Shown: one piece after another, positions 13,198 to 26,400 of the stretch
How the letters are laid out: the number at the start of each line of letters is the position of its first letter
Numbering within the stretch: the first letter of the stretch is position 1
DNA from: Phoebastria nigripes
Taxonomy: Eukaryota; Chordata; Aves; Procellariiformes; Diomedeidae
Assembly: GCA_035582835.1 (NCBI GenBank)
Contig: JAYKAV010003066.1
Span: 1,112,122 to 1,176,121 of the forward strand
DNA: 64,000 nucleotides
Direction of reading: 5' to 3'
Position numbers and translations under genes: made by a program
Notes under the pieces: generated by a model
Databases searched by the model: none
What the model saw: the letters and a program-made list of their open reading frames with translations, nothing else
What the model was told of the DNA's origin: nothing

Positions 13198-13228
13198 TTA
13201 AAAAAACCAACCCTCTAGGTAGAGAAAT

Positions 13229-13335
13229 ATGACGGCCTTGCAGCTGAAAGAGTTGTCACATTCAGGTCTGTACAGGAGGAGACGGGATCGCCCTGATAGC
13301 GTGGGACTGGCCGGGTCACACGAAGAGAAGCTGAG
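13229..13335 (+). CDS. LIMS1: LIMS1 alternative first coding exon 1b
   Basis: It encodes a 35-residue N-terminal extension beginning MTALQLKELSHSGLYRRRR and ends in phase 2 at a good donor (CTGAG|GTGAGT). Joined to exon 2 at 31039 it reads ...KLS-N-M-ANAL, in frame, giving a 362-residue isoform with the standard last exon. An in-frame TAG nine bases upstream (13220-13222) fixes the start, and there is an A at -3. From memory, mammalian LIMS1 has an isoform starting with nearly the same peptide (MTALQLKEL); I could not check this. The peptide is basic (RRRRDR) and has no recognised domain. Confidence 0.85.
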
Positions 13336-16300
13336 GTGAGTGCGAATTGACGGGTGCGGCCGGCGCGCCGAGCCNTTCTCGGCAGCCTGCTTGCTTTGGC
13401 GGTTTCAGCAGACAAAATGCAAACACGGCTCTGGAAAGTCATTGCAAAACACATGCATCGAGAAGCAGTCCCGAAGCACTACGAAAAAAACCTGAAAGAG
13501 GAATAACAGGAGCCATATGGTGACTTTGTGGGTTTTGGCGATGGTGTGACTCCCCTCCCCNGCTCTGGGAAGGGCAAATGTTAGCCGGTGTTTGCTTCTG
13601 GATCCCTTCTGACAGCCAGCACTTGCAAGTAAATAACTTTCCGCAGCCTGACAACTTTGCTTGGTCTGGTTTGAAGTCAGTTTTGGGTCACCCGGGCGCG
13701 GTGGGTTGTGCTGCTTCTCGGGGGTCTTGGCGCAGCCCCTCTGCCGGGCTGGTTTTGTTGCAGAGGGGCTGGGGTGGCTCCTGGGCTCTGGCTTTCTTCA
13801 TGGGGGGTTCTTTGTTGTGGAAAGGGCTTTAGACAAAAGAATGCAGCAAGACCACTTAGCCTGACCTTACCCAGGAAGGGTGACCAAAAATTGGAAAGCC
13901 ATTTAATGTCCAGGGTTATCTTCCTGATGCTACGTGCCTTTTGAAAGAGTAACAGTGAATTTTCAAAAAGCCTCTGTTTGGAGCAGGGAGATTAAAGAAT
14001 TGTTTGTAACCTGAGTAAGCACAGACACCAAAAAAAGAAGTAAAAATGCAAAGTTTTTTTCCTAAGTGTGCTTGGCGTGAAAGCAATCTGTTCCCGCTTC
14101 AAGCTCCTCAGAAAAGGATACTTGTGTAAATGCTAACAAAAGCCTCGGTGGAGAGGAAGTACTTCCTATCTCCTAATGCCTGTTCTCTGGTTGTATTTTT
14201 AGATTATTTTTTGTTGGTGGTTGTGCATTGGATTGGAGTGCTGGGTAATTTAAAGGGTTTTTGTTACTGCGCTTTCGTTAGCTGAGTTAGCAATTTCAGA
14301 AGGATGGGTATTCAGATGTGGGGGATTTACCCTTTTGTTATAACTAAGCACCTTAATTAAAAATTATATGATTGTAGCCTACTGAGATTATTTGCCATGA
14401 GATACCAGAAATATCGGATCGGTTCTAGGAATGTGTTAACCTGCAGGTCTGATATGTGTGCTTGGTATCTATTTATAGTATTAATTCTGAATTGATTTCC
14501 TAGATGGATTTCTAATAGCGTTAGCAGTATATATTATATTCATATGACTATAGATGGAAGAATAATCAGACTTAGTAGAGTAAGAGATGTGCAGAGATTC
14601 TTGACTTTTATGTTTAGTTTCTTTTATACAAAGCTAGCAATGAGGAAGGTTAGATCTTCTTAGGGAAGAGAAAACTGCTTTTTAAAGCATATACATAAAA
14701 ATGAGTGCTAGCTCTCTGCGATTGTGTTGCTGTTTCTCTTATTTATATGCACGTCCAAGATGGGAATGAGACCCTTTTTGGGCGAGGTGGGGGGAAGGGG
14801 TTGTCTGTACCAGTATAAGTCTAGGTGTTTTGATCCTATCCTGAGCCTCTTCCGGTTAAAGATGAGAAATATGTGAAACAGGGATCGGTCTTGAGAAATA
14901 AAATCCAAGTGGAGGAAATAGCAAATCAGGGGACTTATGAATCAGCTCAGGGCAGGGTATTGGAGATAAAAGAAGGTGAATAGAGCATGGTCAGATGATG
15001 CTCCTGGGGCAGGGGGACAACCCGTACCTAAAGACAGAGCTTCTCTTATATTTGCTAATAGCTTAAGCTGGTTCTTATTCAAACTAAACCTTGCTCCTTC
15101 CTAACCCATTTTGTGATATTTCAGTGTGTTGCCAGGCAGCCTTATTTGTCATTTTTACTGCATTCTCCATGACAAAAGGCTATGGCATTGTAAATACAAA
15201 ATAATGACATAACAACAGGGCAAAGAGCAATCGGGAATGAAGAAAAAAAGTTCTTCAGTTTTCTAAAACTGGAAACCTCTAGCTTCTTTCATGTGCTCTC
15301 CCCGGCGACACTTAGATGCCTGTCCTTAGCCAATACTTTCAGAGTATCTAGAGTCCACAAGAAAGACAAGAGGTTTCTTTCATGTCTGCTAAATATAGCC
15401 TGCCATCCTCCATGGCTTTGCAATGCCCTCCTGTAGTTTCTCTCTCCAGTTCTTTGTTCTAGCGCCTTTGTGTTTCATTTTACATACATATTAATCCACA
15501 TGTGTTAAATAATATCAGCCCTCGAGGAACAGTTCACTGAAAGCTGCTTTCTCGGTTCAGGTACTGTATTTTTCTAATCCTGGGCCAAAATGTACTCAAG
15601 ATGCCAGTGTCCTCAGGGTATCCTGTGAGAATTTCTGTATTTAAAAGAAAAAAAAAAAAAACGAAAATCACCCTTTGTTAAAGTCATACATGATATCTGC
15701 CAGTTTTTGTTTTACAGCCTTTTACACCTTACCCCAGTATAAGAATTCTCTCTCCTGCCCTTTTTGAGGTCTATATCTCCTTTGGTAGCGGTTTCCTGGG
15801 ATCCAGACCGGGGTGTTCCTCTGGTAAGGCACAAAACAGCAGTAAGTAACCCTGCGGACAGCCGTTCACATCCCTTCGCCTTGGCTGGAAGGTGTCTTGG
15901 ACTGCCTCCGCCCTGCTGCTGCAAGCACCGCTGTAATTGCGGCTCCTGGGTCCGGCCATCGCGGCAGGAGCCGGACGCTGCTCGGTAGGACGGGGCCTTG
16001 TGTGCCCGCAAACTGTGGTGGAGATCTAGCCAAGCGTTGGCAGTGTCAGCGCTGCAAAGCAGCTCGGCGGGGCTTGGTGCCGAAATTCTGCCTTTGCAGG
16101 GAATTATTCCCTTTCCTGGGAACATCAGTGTCATTTGTACCTAAAACACCTGAGATGATTACTAACAATTAGGGCACTGTGAAGCAGTGTACTGGAACTC
16201 CTAAACGTGTACAGAGTATGTGTTTGTCATATAATGTATCACACACGTTTTATTTTCCAGGAACCAAAATTTCTTGAAACAATTCTCTTTACAGTATAAA

Positions 16301-19300
16301 AATAATTTCCTATGTTGACATAACTTCATGATAGGTCATGTGCCGTGGGACTCTGAGCTCCACAACAGGAAGGTGAGCTTTAGCTTCTGCATCTGTGTCC
16401 ACTGATGTCACTTCAGCCAGAGGTTTGACCCCCATCATTGTCTTCCAAATCTGCTATTCAGTTTATGATGAGTCAGCCCCTGTGCACATTTCCCTCAGTC
16501 TTTTGCAGGAAAGACTGTAGGAATATAGTTTGCCTCTTTCCATTAAGTTTCGTAGCTTGTCAGATTTCTGTTTACAGTGGAAGCTCCTAAATAAATGTTT
16601 AAATTTAACAGAGTCTCTCTAAACACCTCATGCTCTAGCAAGTAGGTGCCAGGTCGTCTTGAGGGGAACTCATCTCACGCAGCTGTGGCTATCTGCGGGG
16701 CCCGATTCGCAAGCAGCAGAGCTTACTTTAGTGCATGGTTTTGCTCATTTTGCCCACCCAGTCGCCGTGATTCCTCATCCTGCTGCGGAAGGGGTTTGAC
16801 GCCTTGCATTGCAGCCAGTGCTCTGCTGCAGTTTACAGCCTGGTGCTTGTTGCTAGCTCGAAGTCTGGCCCAGCTACCTCGATATTGCAGGTGGTACAGT
16901 GTGGTGGCTGAGCAGCTGAGCTGTCCCACCAGCAGCAGTGAGGACCTGAAGGGGGCTGGGGAGGACTGCCAGAGTCCATCCAGTTGAGGAGAGCGAGGGC
17001 ATTTCAAGGGAAGCCACCCATAGTCATAAATAGCAAGCCCTAAGCTCAACTGAGATCGGCACTGGGATGGGAGGTAGGACTCATCCCCTTGTTTTAGAAA
17101 CCTATCCTAGGATGGAGTGAGTTGCCCTCCCAGGGAGCCTCTCTCATCCCTTCCACCCCACCTCCTCCTGGCATAACCCATGCCCAGGTTATCCCATCAG
17201 CTGCGGTGAGGTGAAAGGAGTCCCAGCCCTTGTCCTGGCAGCACAGCACATTGATGGGGATGGGAAATTCAGCTTCTCTTTCTACATCTCCCACTCCATG
17301 CATCACGTAACAAACCTCATAACCTCTCTGGGAGCCTTTTAATGTGCTGCTATAGATGTTACGGGTGCTTTACTGACCTTACAGGGAGCTGGAGCCTGCC
17401 CACCCCACATAAAAGGTGGTCTGCATAGCTCATCCTTTTCTTGAACTTGCACAGTACAAGAATGTGCTTGGTTTAGACCTCCACTGGGGTAGGGATGCTG
17501 AATGCAGTCCTCTCTTCCCCTGCTTGAGCTAGGCTCACCAACGCATAGACCTTAAGTACACAGGATGCTCCCCAGATGCCGCGTTCAAAGGGCAGGGGGC
17601 TGCCCGGCACCTTCATCTCCCCTGTCTGCAGCAGATGCAACAGTCACTGAACTAAATGCAACCTGAGAAATCTGCTTTTCAGAACGGAGGGGAAGACTTG
17701 TTATTTTCCAGCTATATTGATTTGGTGGAAAAAAAAAGTCATCTCTGATAAATCTTGTCTTGCCTTGTCTTTAGAAATGGCATGTAAAAAAATTCTGACT
17801 GTATGCTGAGCTATTCTTTATTGCTTTTCTCAGCAAACAGGATGCAAAGGAAATTGTATGCATACATTTATGATTAATCATTAGGAGTCACTTAACAGTA
17901 GCAGTATGCTTGCTATTTTTGCTCTTTCCCCTTCTCATCGCATCACCTTTGTAAAAATAGAATGATTCCTCTAAAAAATTTGATACTATTAATTTCCAAA
18001 GCTCAGTACAAGGTACTGGGAAAAGCAGGGGCAATTCTCTTTTTTTTTTGACAATTACACTTAAAGTGAATTTGATCAAAGTGTTGTCCATAGCTCTCTT
18101 TTTAAATTCATATGGGTTCAAATGCGATTAAAAATGTGAACAAATTTTGAAGAGGTTTGTCTCAAGCTTTTACTAACAGTAAATTTCAGCATTTGCAACA
18201 AATAATCATTGGCAAGCTTCAGTTGGTGGCTGTCAGTTACTCAGGTTGTTCACTGCTCTGTTCTCTTGTGCAGAAAGCACCGTAGATGTTTTCCGCATTA
18301 ATAGCTTTAAAGTATCTGCCTTCCCTTTGCTCTCTGCTGCTGAAGCTGATGGGTGCATCTGCGTGAGAAGGTGCAGGCAATCTTCTGCTGGGTCCGTTCA
18401 GGCTCCTGCCTGCCTCTGCGCACTGACTCCAGGCTGGAAGGCATGTGGATGTGCCCCAAAATTTCATGCACAAAGACTCCCTCGCAGATGAAATAGGAGG
18501 CATAAGCACATTCTTACGTCCCACTGAGCCTTGGGGGGATAGGCTCTGCACTGCAAAGCTCGTAGGTGAGTATAAAAAGAAACAAATGAATAAAATCCCC
18601 AAAACATCGGCAATGCGGTAGGGCTGAGTGCCTCCCTTTCTTTATGAGATACAGCATTTGGGAGTTGTGGGAGGTCACAAATCTCCTCAGCCTGCCATAA
18701 AAACCCATGTGTAGCAGCCAGCCAAGGTGTGCAGCTGTTTCCAGCTGCACGTCCTCCCTGAAGACCTCCTCCTCTTCCAAGGAGGGAGAGGAGAAGATGC
18801 TGGTTGGGGACTGTCTGGGGAACCAGGGACCCTGTTGAGCTTTCAGATGGGTACTGAGGGCAGGGGAAGGCAGAAAGAAAAGATCTGTCTGCACCTGGAA
18901 GCATTCTTAAATTTGATTTCCACTCGTAACGTTTCTTAATAGCATCACAAATGTTAGTATTTATATAGCTGCTTTCTGTAAGTAGATGTTTCACTTGCTG
19001 ACGGTGCCAGTGTCAGCAGGTAAAGCAGTAATTATTCAATACATTGGTAAAAAAGAGACTAATTTATTAAACCAGGAAGAGCTTGAAAATAAGCATTAAG
19101 CCACAAAAAAATTACACTTCTTCATTTGTTGTGGTTAGAAACTCTGCTGGAATAGTAGAGAGTTGGGACCTAGAAATACTCATTTGAATCGGATGCTTGG
19201 GAACTCTTGATTAAAAAACACTTTGGCTCATCTGCTAGCTGCTCTAATTGAAGAGAGGGTTTGTCCATGTAAACGTAACACTGAATTATTATTATTAATT

Positions 19301-21285
19301 ATAGTAACTTCCAGCCAGCAAAAATATGCTTCATGGTTATATTTTAATATTGCAATACTTAGAATTTGCATTGAGCCTTAGTTTGAGGTATCCAAATGAC
19401 TAGAGGCTTTACTTTTCATTTGTGCTGTACTTTTCATTGCTCTGGGGGTTAAAATAACTCATGAGGAACACACCCTTTTTCTTGCCTTCTCTCTCACCCC
19501 TTGTCTTTTGCATTGCATAATAACTCCTAAGCGATTTTGTTTGACTTGCTCACCCTGACTATCACCTCCCGTGACTCCAAATGACCGGAGGTAGCTGCTT
19601 GCATAACAGAAACCCAAGCAATTACTACTGTTCCTCTTACACTTGCCTCATTGTAATAATCTATGATTTCAATAAATTGTTTAAGCTTCAATGATTATAG
19701 CAATTAGGATTTTCATTGCTCTTTTTTACAGGGTTAGGTGGCTAAAGATAAGTTGTGGGTTTCTTTTTTTTGCTTTTGCTTTCATGTGTTTTGATAGCAC
19801 CTCATCAGAGGTGTTCTCTACAGAAAATGTACTGTGATTGCTCATTATTCTTCATTATATTTAAGCTCTCCTTTGAATGCAGTCTGTCACACTGAAGTGA
19901 ATTTACACACAGAAGTATTCTGCAGAGGAGAGAAAAACTAAATTATGTCAATGTCACCACTTAATAAAATTTACCAGCTTGCAGGCATCGGGGAGAACAA
20001 GCTTAAAGGCTCTTAAGTTTGGGTTCCCTTTCTGTTTATTTTGTTTTCCTGTGGTCTCTGAGCTGTTCTAGGAAATGCAAAGCTAACAGACACGGTGTCC
20101 TCGAGAGCGCCATGGGCCTTTTACATGATGCTCTCCAGACATGGGAATGGCTCTGGCTTGCCAAGTATGTTGCCTCTGACGGTGGCCAAAAGCTGATGCC
20201 TGTGGAGGGAGGTGTAAGGAAAGAGCGGGCCTTTTATGGGATTTCCCTTGGTAGTAATCCCAGCTTGCCGCCAGCTGTGGCTCAGGGACTTCCTACAGAG
20301 TTTGTGACATTCAGTGTTTTTCCCTTTGGTTAACTCCTCCGGTCTCGCCTCGCACCTGGGGATCTCGGGGCATTTCCCAAACTTGAGTGATGCTCTGAGT
20401 TTTCATGTGTATTACCTGATGCCGTAGTGCACATGGTTGTGTGTTCCTTTTTTCTTTGCTTGATTTGTCATAGCAGCTTTAAGCATTGTTCAGTTTTTGT
20501 CTTTGTATCTGCCAGCTTTGTAGAAACTTCTGATTTTAGGTAGTCCCTGGTAGCATTCTGAAATGGTGGTTTCATATATAACGGTCTGTGAGCAGTGTTT
20601 TTGGATGGAACTGCTCAGCTTTGCCAGCAGACTGTAAGTCATCCTGTGAAGCCTCTTTATGTATCAAGATGAAGCTTCATGATCTTTTGGAGCCTTTTGT
20701 CCAACAAGAGAAATTTGGTTTACGACTTTTGTGACATATTTTCCTGTTAGCTTTGCTGCTTTTTCAACTCCTCTAATGGCCATGATGAAGCTAGAAGAAA
20801 ATTAATTAAAAACTATTAGCTATTAGCCTCAAAGGAAGTAACATATTGGCAGACACAGCTAGCGATCCCTGGCAGCATTTCTCAGCTGTGCCTTTTTAAA
20901 TGAAAGATTCAAAAGATTCAAGCTGTTCCAGCAGGGAGTGAACGGACGAAGGTGAAGTGGATGTGAAATGGCGTTTGTCTTTTCCAGCATGTTAAATCCA
21001 TGCGTGCCATGCTCTTCATAGGTCATAAAGTTCTTGATCCCGAGTTGAGTCTACCTTTTGAACTCTGTTTCTATGCAGCTATTGGAAAAATGTTACCCAC
21101 TCGGAGTCATGACTCAAAACTGCCCTGGCTAGTCCCCTTCTTGTTCCGGTATGGAAAGTTTGCGTTGAAAGCTGTTTGTCTCGCTTCGTGTTTGGCTTTT
21201 CAGTTATTGTTTTGTACCTTTCTCCTTGCTGACTTCAGAAACTGAAGCAAACACTGTATTTCTGATATATTAAAAAAGCTGCTCC

Positions 21286-21290
<5 letters not shown>

Positions 21291-21317
<27 letters not shown>
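21291..21317. repeat. T27 homopolymer
   Basis: A run of 27 T followed by further T-rich sequence (GT11GTTTT) shortly before the assembly gap. It probably caused the gap. Confidence 0.95.
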
Positions 21318-21358
21318 GTTTTTTTTTTTGTTTTAATATATGTTAAACTAGCTAGTAG

Positions 21359-21431
21359 NNNNNNNNNNNNNNNNNNNNNNNNNNNNNNNNNNNNNNNNNN
21401 NNNNNNNNNNNNNNNNNNNNNNNNNNNNNNN
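21359..21431. other. Assembly gap (73 N)
   Basis: A contiguous block of 73 unknown bases. Single N positions also occur throughout the window, including inside LIMS1 exon 2 at 31156. Confidence 1.
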
Positions 21432-22868
21432 GGGTAGGATAGCTCCATGAGTTACCAGGTTGCAGGTCATGAATTTTGCCCAAAGTGTACAAGTAATTGC
21501 TTAGTTTTAAACGACATTCCTTTCTAAAGCTAATCTTCAAATATACCCACTTTTCCATGGTACGTAGCAAAGGGGAAGGAGTTTTGGCAGGGCTCAAACC
21601 CTTCTGATACAAAGCACAAAACCCTGTGCTGTGCGTTCAGATACCCCTCGCAGCAGCGTATTGCTGGGATTAACTTCTGCGTCTTCCCTCACAAGTCTTA
21701 TAATATATATTATAACCATTCACTCCTGCTCTACTCATTCAGGATTAGTCAATTGCTGGGGTGGAAACTGTTACTTTTAAAAAATCTTGCAATAGTTACC
21801 AAAGCCTTCTGTTTGGAAAATGCATGGAAGTCTTCCTTTGCAGTAACTGCTACTGAAATGCGTTCGTGCTTACTTGAAAGTTCTGCTACTAGTATTGAAG
21901 AGCTAATGAATGTAAAGTACAAGATGAAGATCTTCAGTTTGTGTTACCCAAAATGTTGAGACCATCATAACGAAGTTTGAAAGCAATGCTATTTTGTATT
22001 AGCTTTATTTGTCGATACATTACTCATGCTCGGCTCTTAGGAACATAAATCGCTTCTGGTTATTCTCTTTTGGCTGTTGAATATTGGGGCCATTATTTAA
22101 TTCTGCAATGTTAACTGCAGATGGCCCAGCCGTCTGCCATCCTCTGCTGGTTTTAAAGCTTAGTGATGCTGCAGTGAATGTGGGAAGAAAAAAATGTGAA
22201 CCCAAAACTCAGAGTGACTAACAATTACGATTTAATATGTGTCTTGAGAGAAAAGCAACAGCTGAGGTGATGTTTTCTTTCCCACATTCTACCTTCTGCC
22301 CAAAACAAATTAATTCAGGCCATGAAAAACTTTGCACTTCTTCATATAGAATAGAAAAACAAACTTTATGAAGGTGAAAAATATTTAAAGAAGCTATGTT
22401 GCTGGAGGTGTAGATTAATAGTAATATTCAAGAGGAGATGTGTGTGGAAGTGATGTGCTGGTTAGTAAAGCTGAAGGTCAGACCTCAGCGTGGTGTCTCC
22501 AGTGGAGACGTTANTATAATAAGGATGTCGCTGTGAGCCGGGAAGCCTGGTGTTGCAGTTATCTCTGCCCTACAAGGAACTGCATGGACGTACTGGAAGT
22601 CTCTCCTGGTAGCCAGGGCGTTATGTTGAGTCATGGTATTAATTATAGCTCCTGGATGAACCGCTCAGGTCATGCTCTTCGGCTTGTGAAAACATCAGTT
22701 CCAGCTAGTGCGGGCAGATGGCTAAGGCAGAAGCAAAGGCTGGTGTTTGCCTTTACGGTAAGGATTCAGTGAAGGATTTTTGGTGGATTTCAGTGACAGA
22801 TGACATGAACTGAATATTGGTGCTAGGAAATTGTTACTCTGAAGAGAAATATGGTAGTGCGGCATTTT

Positions 22869-23475
22869 AGAATCATAGAATCATTTAGGTTGGAAAAGAC
22901 CCTTAAGATCATCGAGTCCAACTGTTAACTTAGCACTGCCAAGTCCACCACTAAACCATGTCCCTAAGCACCTACACGTCTTTTAAATACCTCCAGGGAT
23001 GGTGACTCAACCACTTCCCTGGGCAGCCTGTTCCCGTGCTTGACAACCCTTTTGGTGAAGAAATTTTTCCTAATGTCCAATCTAAACCTCCCCTGGTGCA
23101 ACTTGAGGTCATTTCGTCTCGTCCTATCACTTGTTACTTGGGACAAGAGACTGACACCCACCTCACTCCAACCTCCTTTCAGGTAGTTGTAGAGGGCAAT
23201 AAGGTCTCCCCTGAGCCTCCTCTTCTCCAGACTAAACAGTCCCAGTTCCCTCAGCCGCTCCTCATAAGACTTGTTCTCCAGACCCTTCACCAGCCTCGTT
23301 GCCCTTCTCTGGACACGCTCCAGCACCTCAATGTCCTTCTTGTAGTGAGGGGCCCAAAACTGAACACAGTATTNGAGGTGCGGCCTCAGCAGTGCCGAGT
23401 ACAGGGGCACGATCACTTCCCTACTCCTGCTGGCCACACGATTTCTGATACAGGCCAGGATGCTATTTTCCTGAA
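22869..23475 (-). repeat. CR1 LINE, 5'-truncated copy, minus orientation
   Basis: The + strand starts with TAGAATCATAGAATCATTTAGGTTGG, the reverse complement of the CR1 3' terminus, and runs about 600 bp. On the minus strand it keeps a nearly continuous frame for the C-terminal part of the CR1 ORF2 protein, with recognisable pieces such as [20 protein letters not shown] and [20 protein letters not shown]. There is no promoter, ORF1, endonuclease or reverse transcriptase core, so it is a dead 5'-truncated insertion. Its intact frame suggests it is younger than the other CR1 pieces here. Confidence 0.95.
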
Positions 23476-26400
23476 ATGTCAGAAAATGCAAAGATCAACC
23501 TCATACATTTTTACATATTTGAACTTTAAATCTGTTCCTTAAGCAATGGAGGAGGAGCACACGTACACTGAGTTGTAATTTGCTTGCAATTGCCTGGTCA
23601 CACTCTGTTGTGCATCCCTTGACTTTCCAGTGGTTTGATTTCCACCAGTATAAATATTATTCTGCCCAAACACTTTCAAATTTTAGAACTGCATGGCCTT
23701 GCTGTTGTGAAGTTCACTGTGTGTATGTCCAAACAGAAGGATGCTTTTGAGCTTGGTGGGCCTGATCTTGTCTCATTGGTCTTGAAAAGATGGTCCTTTT
23801 CAGAGCGAGTGTCTCAGAGACATTTGATGTGCAGCCCCTAGTATTGAGTAGCTGACCTATTTTATTATTCTTAAATTAGAAATGGGGATATAAATGTTGT
23901 TATATGCAATGCATTAGCGCAAATGGATCTTTACAATGTACTGAGTTGGAAGAGATTGGATACAGTATATTTACTGTAGTGAAGCATACATGCAGTCAAC
24001 TACACAGGGTGCAGATTTTAAGAATAACCGATAGTATGCTGTATCTCTTGCAACACAGATTTATTAGCACTCTTGTGAGCTTCTCATATGTGATACCACA
24101 TCTTTTTGTTGTTTTGTTTTTCCTGTCTGCATAGGATTCAAAAAATAGTAGTGGGGGAGGAAGAGATGGCTGTTTTGAAGGGTATCAAGTATNTGTACAC
24201 GGAAGTCATTTCTTTTTTACATGAAGCATGGCTTCGTTTGGTAATGTTTGTAACCAGCAGGAAGAAAATCCAATAGTTTTTTTGAAATATTACTTACAAC
24301 AGCAAAGTGCTACAGTTAAATATTCCTCTCCCTTTCTACGAATTCTGTCAGAGACTGATTTTTCACTGTGCTTGTATGGCTGATAAAACATTGTGTGGGA
24401 AGGTGCTGCTTACCTGTTTATTCCAGTTATGTTCATTTCCTTATGGAGAGATGGAATGTGAACCTTCTCTGTGTGCGGAGACCAAAGCATTTTTTGGACA
24501 TGTTTATACTAGAATAAATTTATATTGAAGTATATGAAACAGCTAGAGGTGCCTTTTTATTTGCCCTGTTTAAACTCCCACCACATAAGCTTAATCATGC
24601 TTTTTGTGGCGAAGACAAAAGGATGAAACTTTTAGGAGCACTCAGAATTCACCTGGTTTTTATTGCAGTGGTTTCGAGATGGTTTTCCGTCCTTTTTAAT
24701 AGAAACAGAAGTTAGAGCAGTGCTGGGCTCTGCTAAAATCCTACCCATAATGTGCATCTTTATTATAGAAAAGATTTATACCTTCTTTCAAATTGCCTTA
24801 GGAGACCAGCTTAACACAGAAAGTATTTTATTGCTTAAGAGGTAAACAATTGCAGCAACCAGAACCCAAGAGTGTTTTTAATTTCAATTAAAAAAGATGC
24901 AAAAGGTCAATTAGCGCTTTAAAAGGTTGGTGCAGAAATCAGCGCAGGGCACTGCAAGTCCATGCATATTTTGCAGCAAAACTTCTGTTCTAGTTGTTCT
25001 GTGTTTTGCGTGTGAGGACCGTTGTATAGCATCTGTGTTAAATGTAATTAATATGAAATCACCCTTACCTATGCGGGAAGGGGAGGGATGCACTGTGATT
25101 ACTTATCCCCCCCCGCATAACCCGATGGGGCACGTGGCCTCCCGACAGCGCCGGTGACGCAGTGATATTTCACGGTGGCATGAGTAGGTTGCCAAGCAGC
25201 AGCTGCTTTTGCCAAGCACCTTGTTTGGAGCCGTGACTGCTCAGCACATCTATTTGTGGCATGGATCGCAACGCTCAGCGGGGCTGGCCGGCCACCGAGC
25301 CTTCTCTGTAAGAGTCCCCGTCTGCCTCTGGCAGCCACCGGCATGGGCAGCCGGATTTGAAAGCTCTCCAGAGAAAGCAGCGTGTGAGCGGGGCGGCAGT
25401 CATCTGATGATAAAGCAGCGCGGCTATTTTCGCTGCTGTTTTCCGAAGCCCTTCTCCGAGGCTACAGTGGGACGCTTCTCCTCCCCTCTTCTGCCGTTTT
25501 CTTTAGCACCTTCCCCGCCGTCAGCTTTGACTTCTGATAAGATCCTGAGTGTGCCAGGAGGAGCCTCTCAGTCTTCTTCCTTCCTACGTACCTTTTCCAA
25601 TTAAATACTGAATTTCTCCCTTTTCTCCTCTCCTTATCACTCCTTCCTTAACAGCAGGCTGGTAGGTTTTGTCCCAGATCCCAGGGAATGCCCTTGGGAA
25701 GCTGCTGCTGCAAATCAACAACCCCCTACACGCTTCTTGCTCCCCGTGGANGGCTTCACCTCAGAGTAACCTAGAATTCCCTAATGAAAATGCTGTGTAT
25801 TTTTAACAGTGTATTTCAGATCTTGGCAGCACGCCTCCAGCAAAATGACAGAAAAGAGAAAGATGGCCAGCTGCTCTCGATTTGTGGACTACCAAACCTT
25901 CACAGTAGAAACTATGTTTTGCTTCAGTAGCAGAAAGGCCCTTTTTAAACTCCTGGCAAGCTCCTTTCTTGCTTAATGGAAAACAAATTGGGAGTAATTC
26001 CACAAGCAGCAATGGCAATAGGCCTTGAGAAGCAGGCAGCTTCTACTTATTGTACATCTGGAGTCCTATTACCTTGTAGGACTGCTTCTTGAAAAAAGCT
26101 GGGAAAATTAAAACAGGCTTTTTGGCTGGACATCTTATTGCACTGACTTGCTGTACTACTTGCTTTGCTACAGCCATGCAGAAGACTGCGCAGTAGCAAG
26201 CCAGAAAAGCAAGCAAATATTTTCCTGTTGACCACGGAAGACACAAGGCAGCAGCAGTGGCTTCCAGCCACCTTGGTAGTCTGTGGATTTCAGGTTACTG
26301 TGAGGACTGAAGTAGTCCACCNGCAGAAAGAAACTTTTCAGGGCTCTCTGAATCGCAGCAGCAGCCTCCCAGGAGAATTGCCTGTGATCTGGGACAAAAT

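Larger units (their letters stand above)
12780..13228 (+). promoter_or_regulatory. LIMS1: GC-rich region upstream of LIMS1 exon 1b
   Basis: GC content rises sharply from about 12780 and falls after about 13380, framing exon 1b. It includes a (CCTG)-type repeat (about 13012-13050) and a run of 15 C at 13183-13197, which ends 31 bases before the exon 1b ATG. No TATA box is obvious. It is best read as the promoter and 5' UTR of the exon 1b transcript. The transcription start was not located. Confidence 0.5.

Noticed and set aside
15712..16172. Overlapping open frames on both strands in a GC-richer patch
   Set aside because: Neither strand's translation resembles a known protein. The low stop density follows from base composition.
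22964..23491. 175-codon minus-strand open frame as a host gene
   Set aside because: It is the C-terminal ORF2 remnant of a CR1 retrotransposon, already annotated as a repeat.
25099..25604. Open frames on both strands in a GC-rich patch
   Set aside because: No protein similarity and no matching splice phase to LIMS1 exon 2 with a start codon that I could support.
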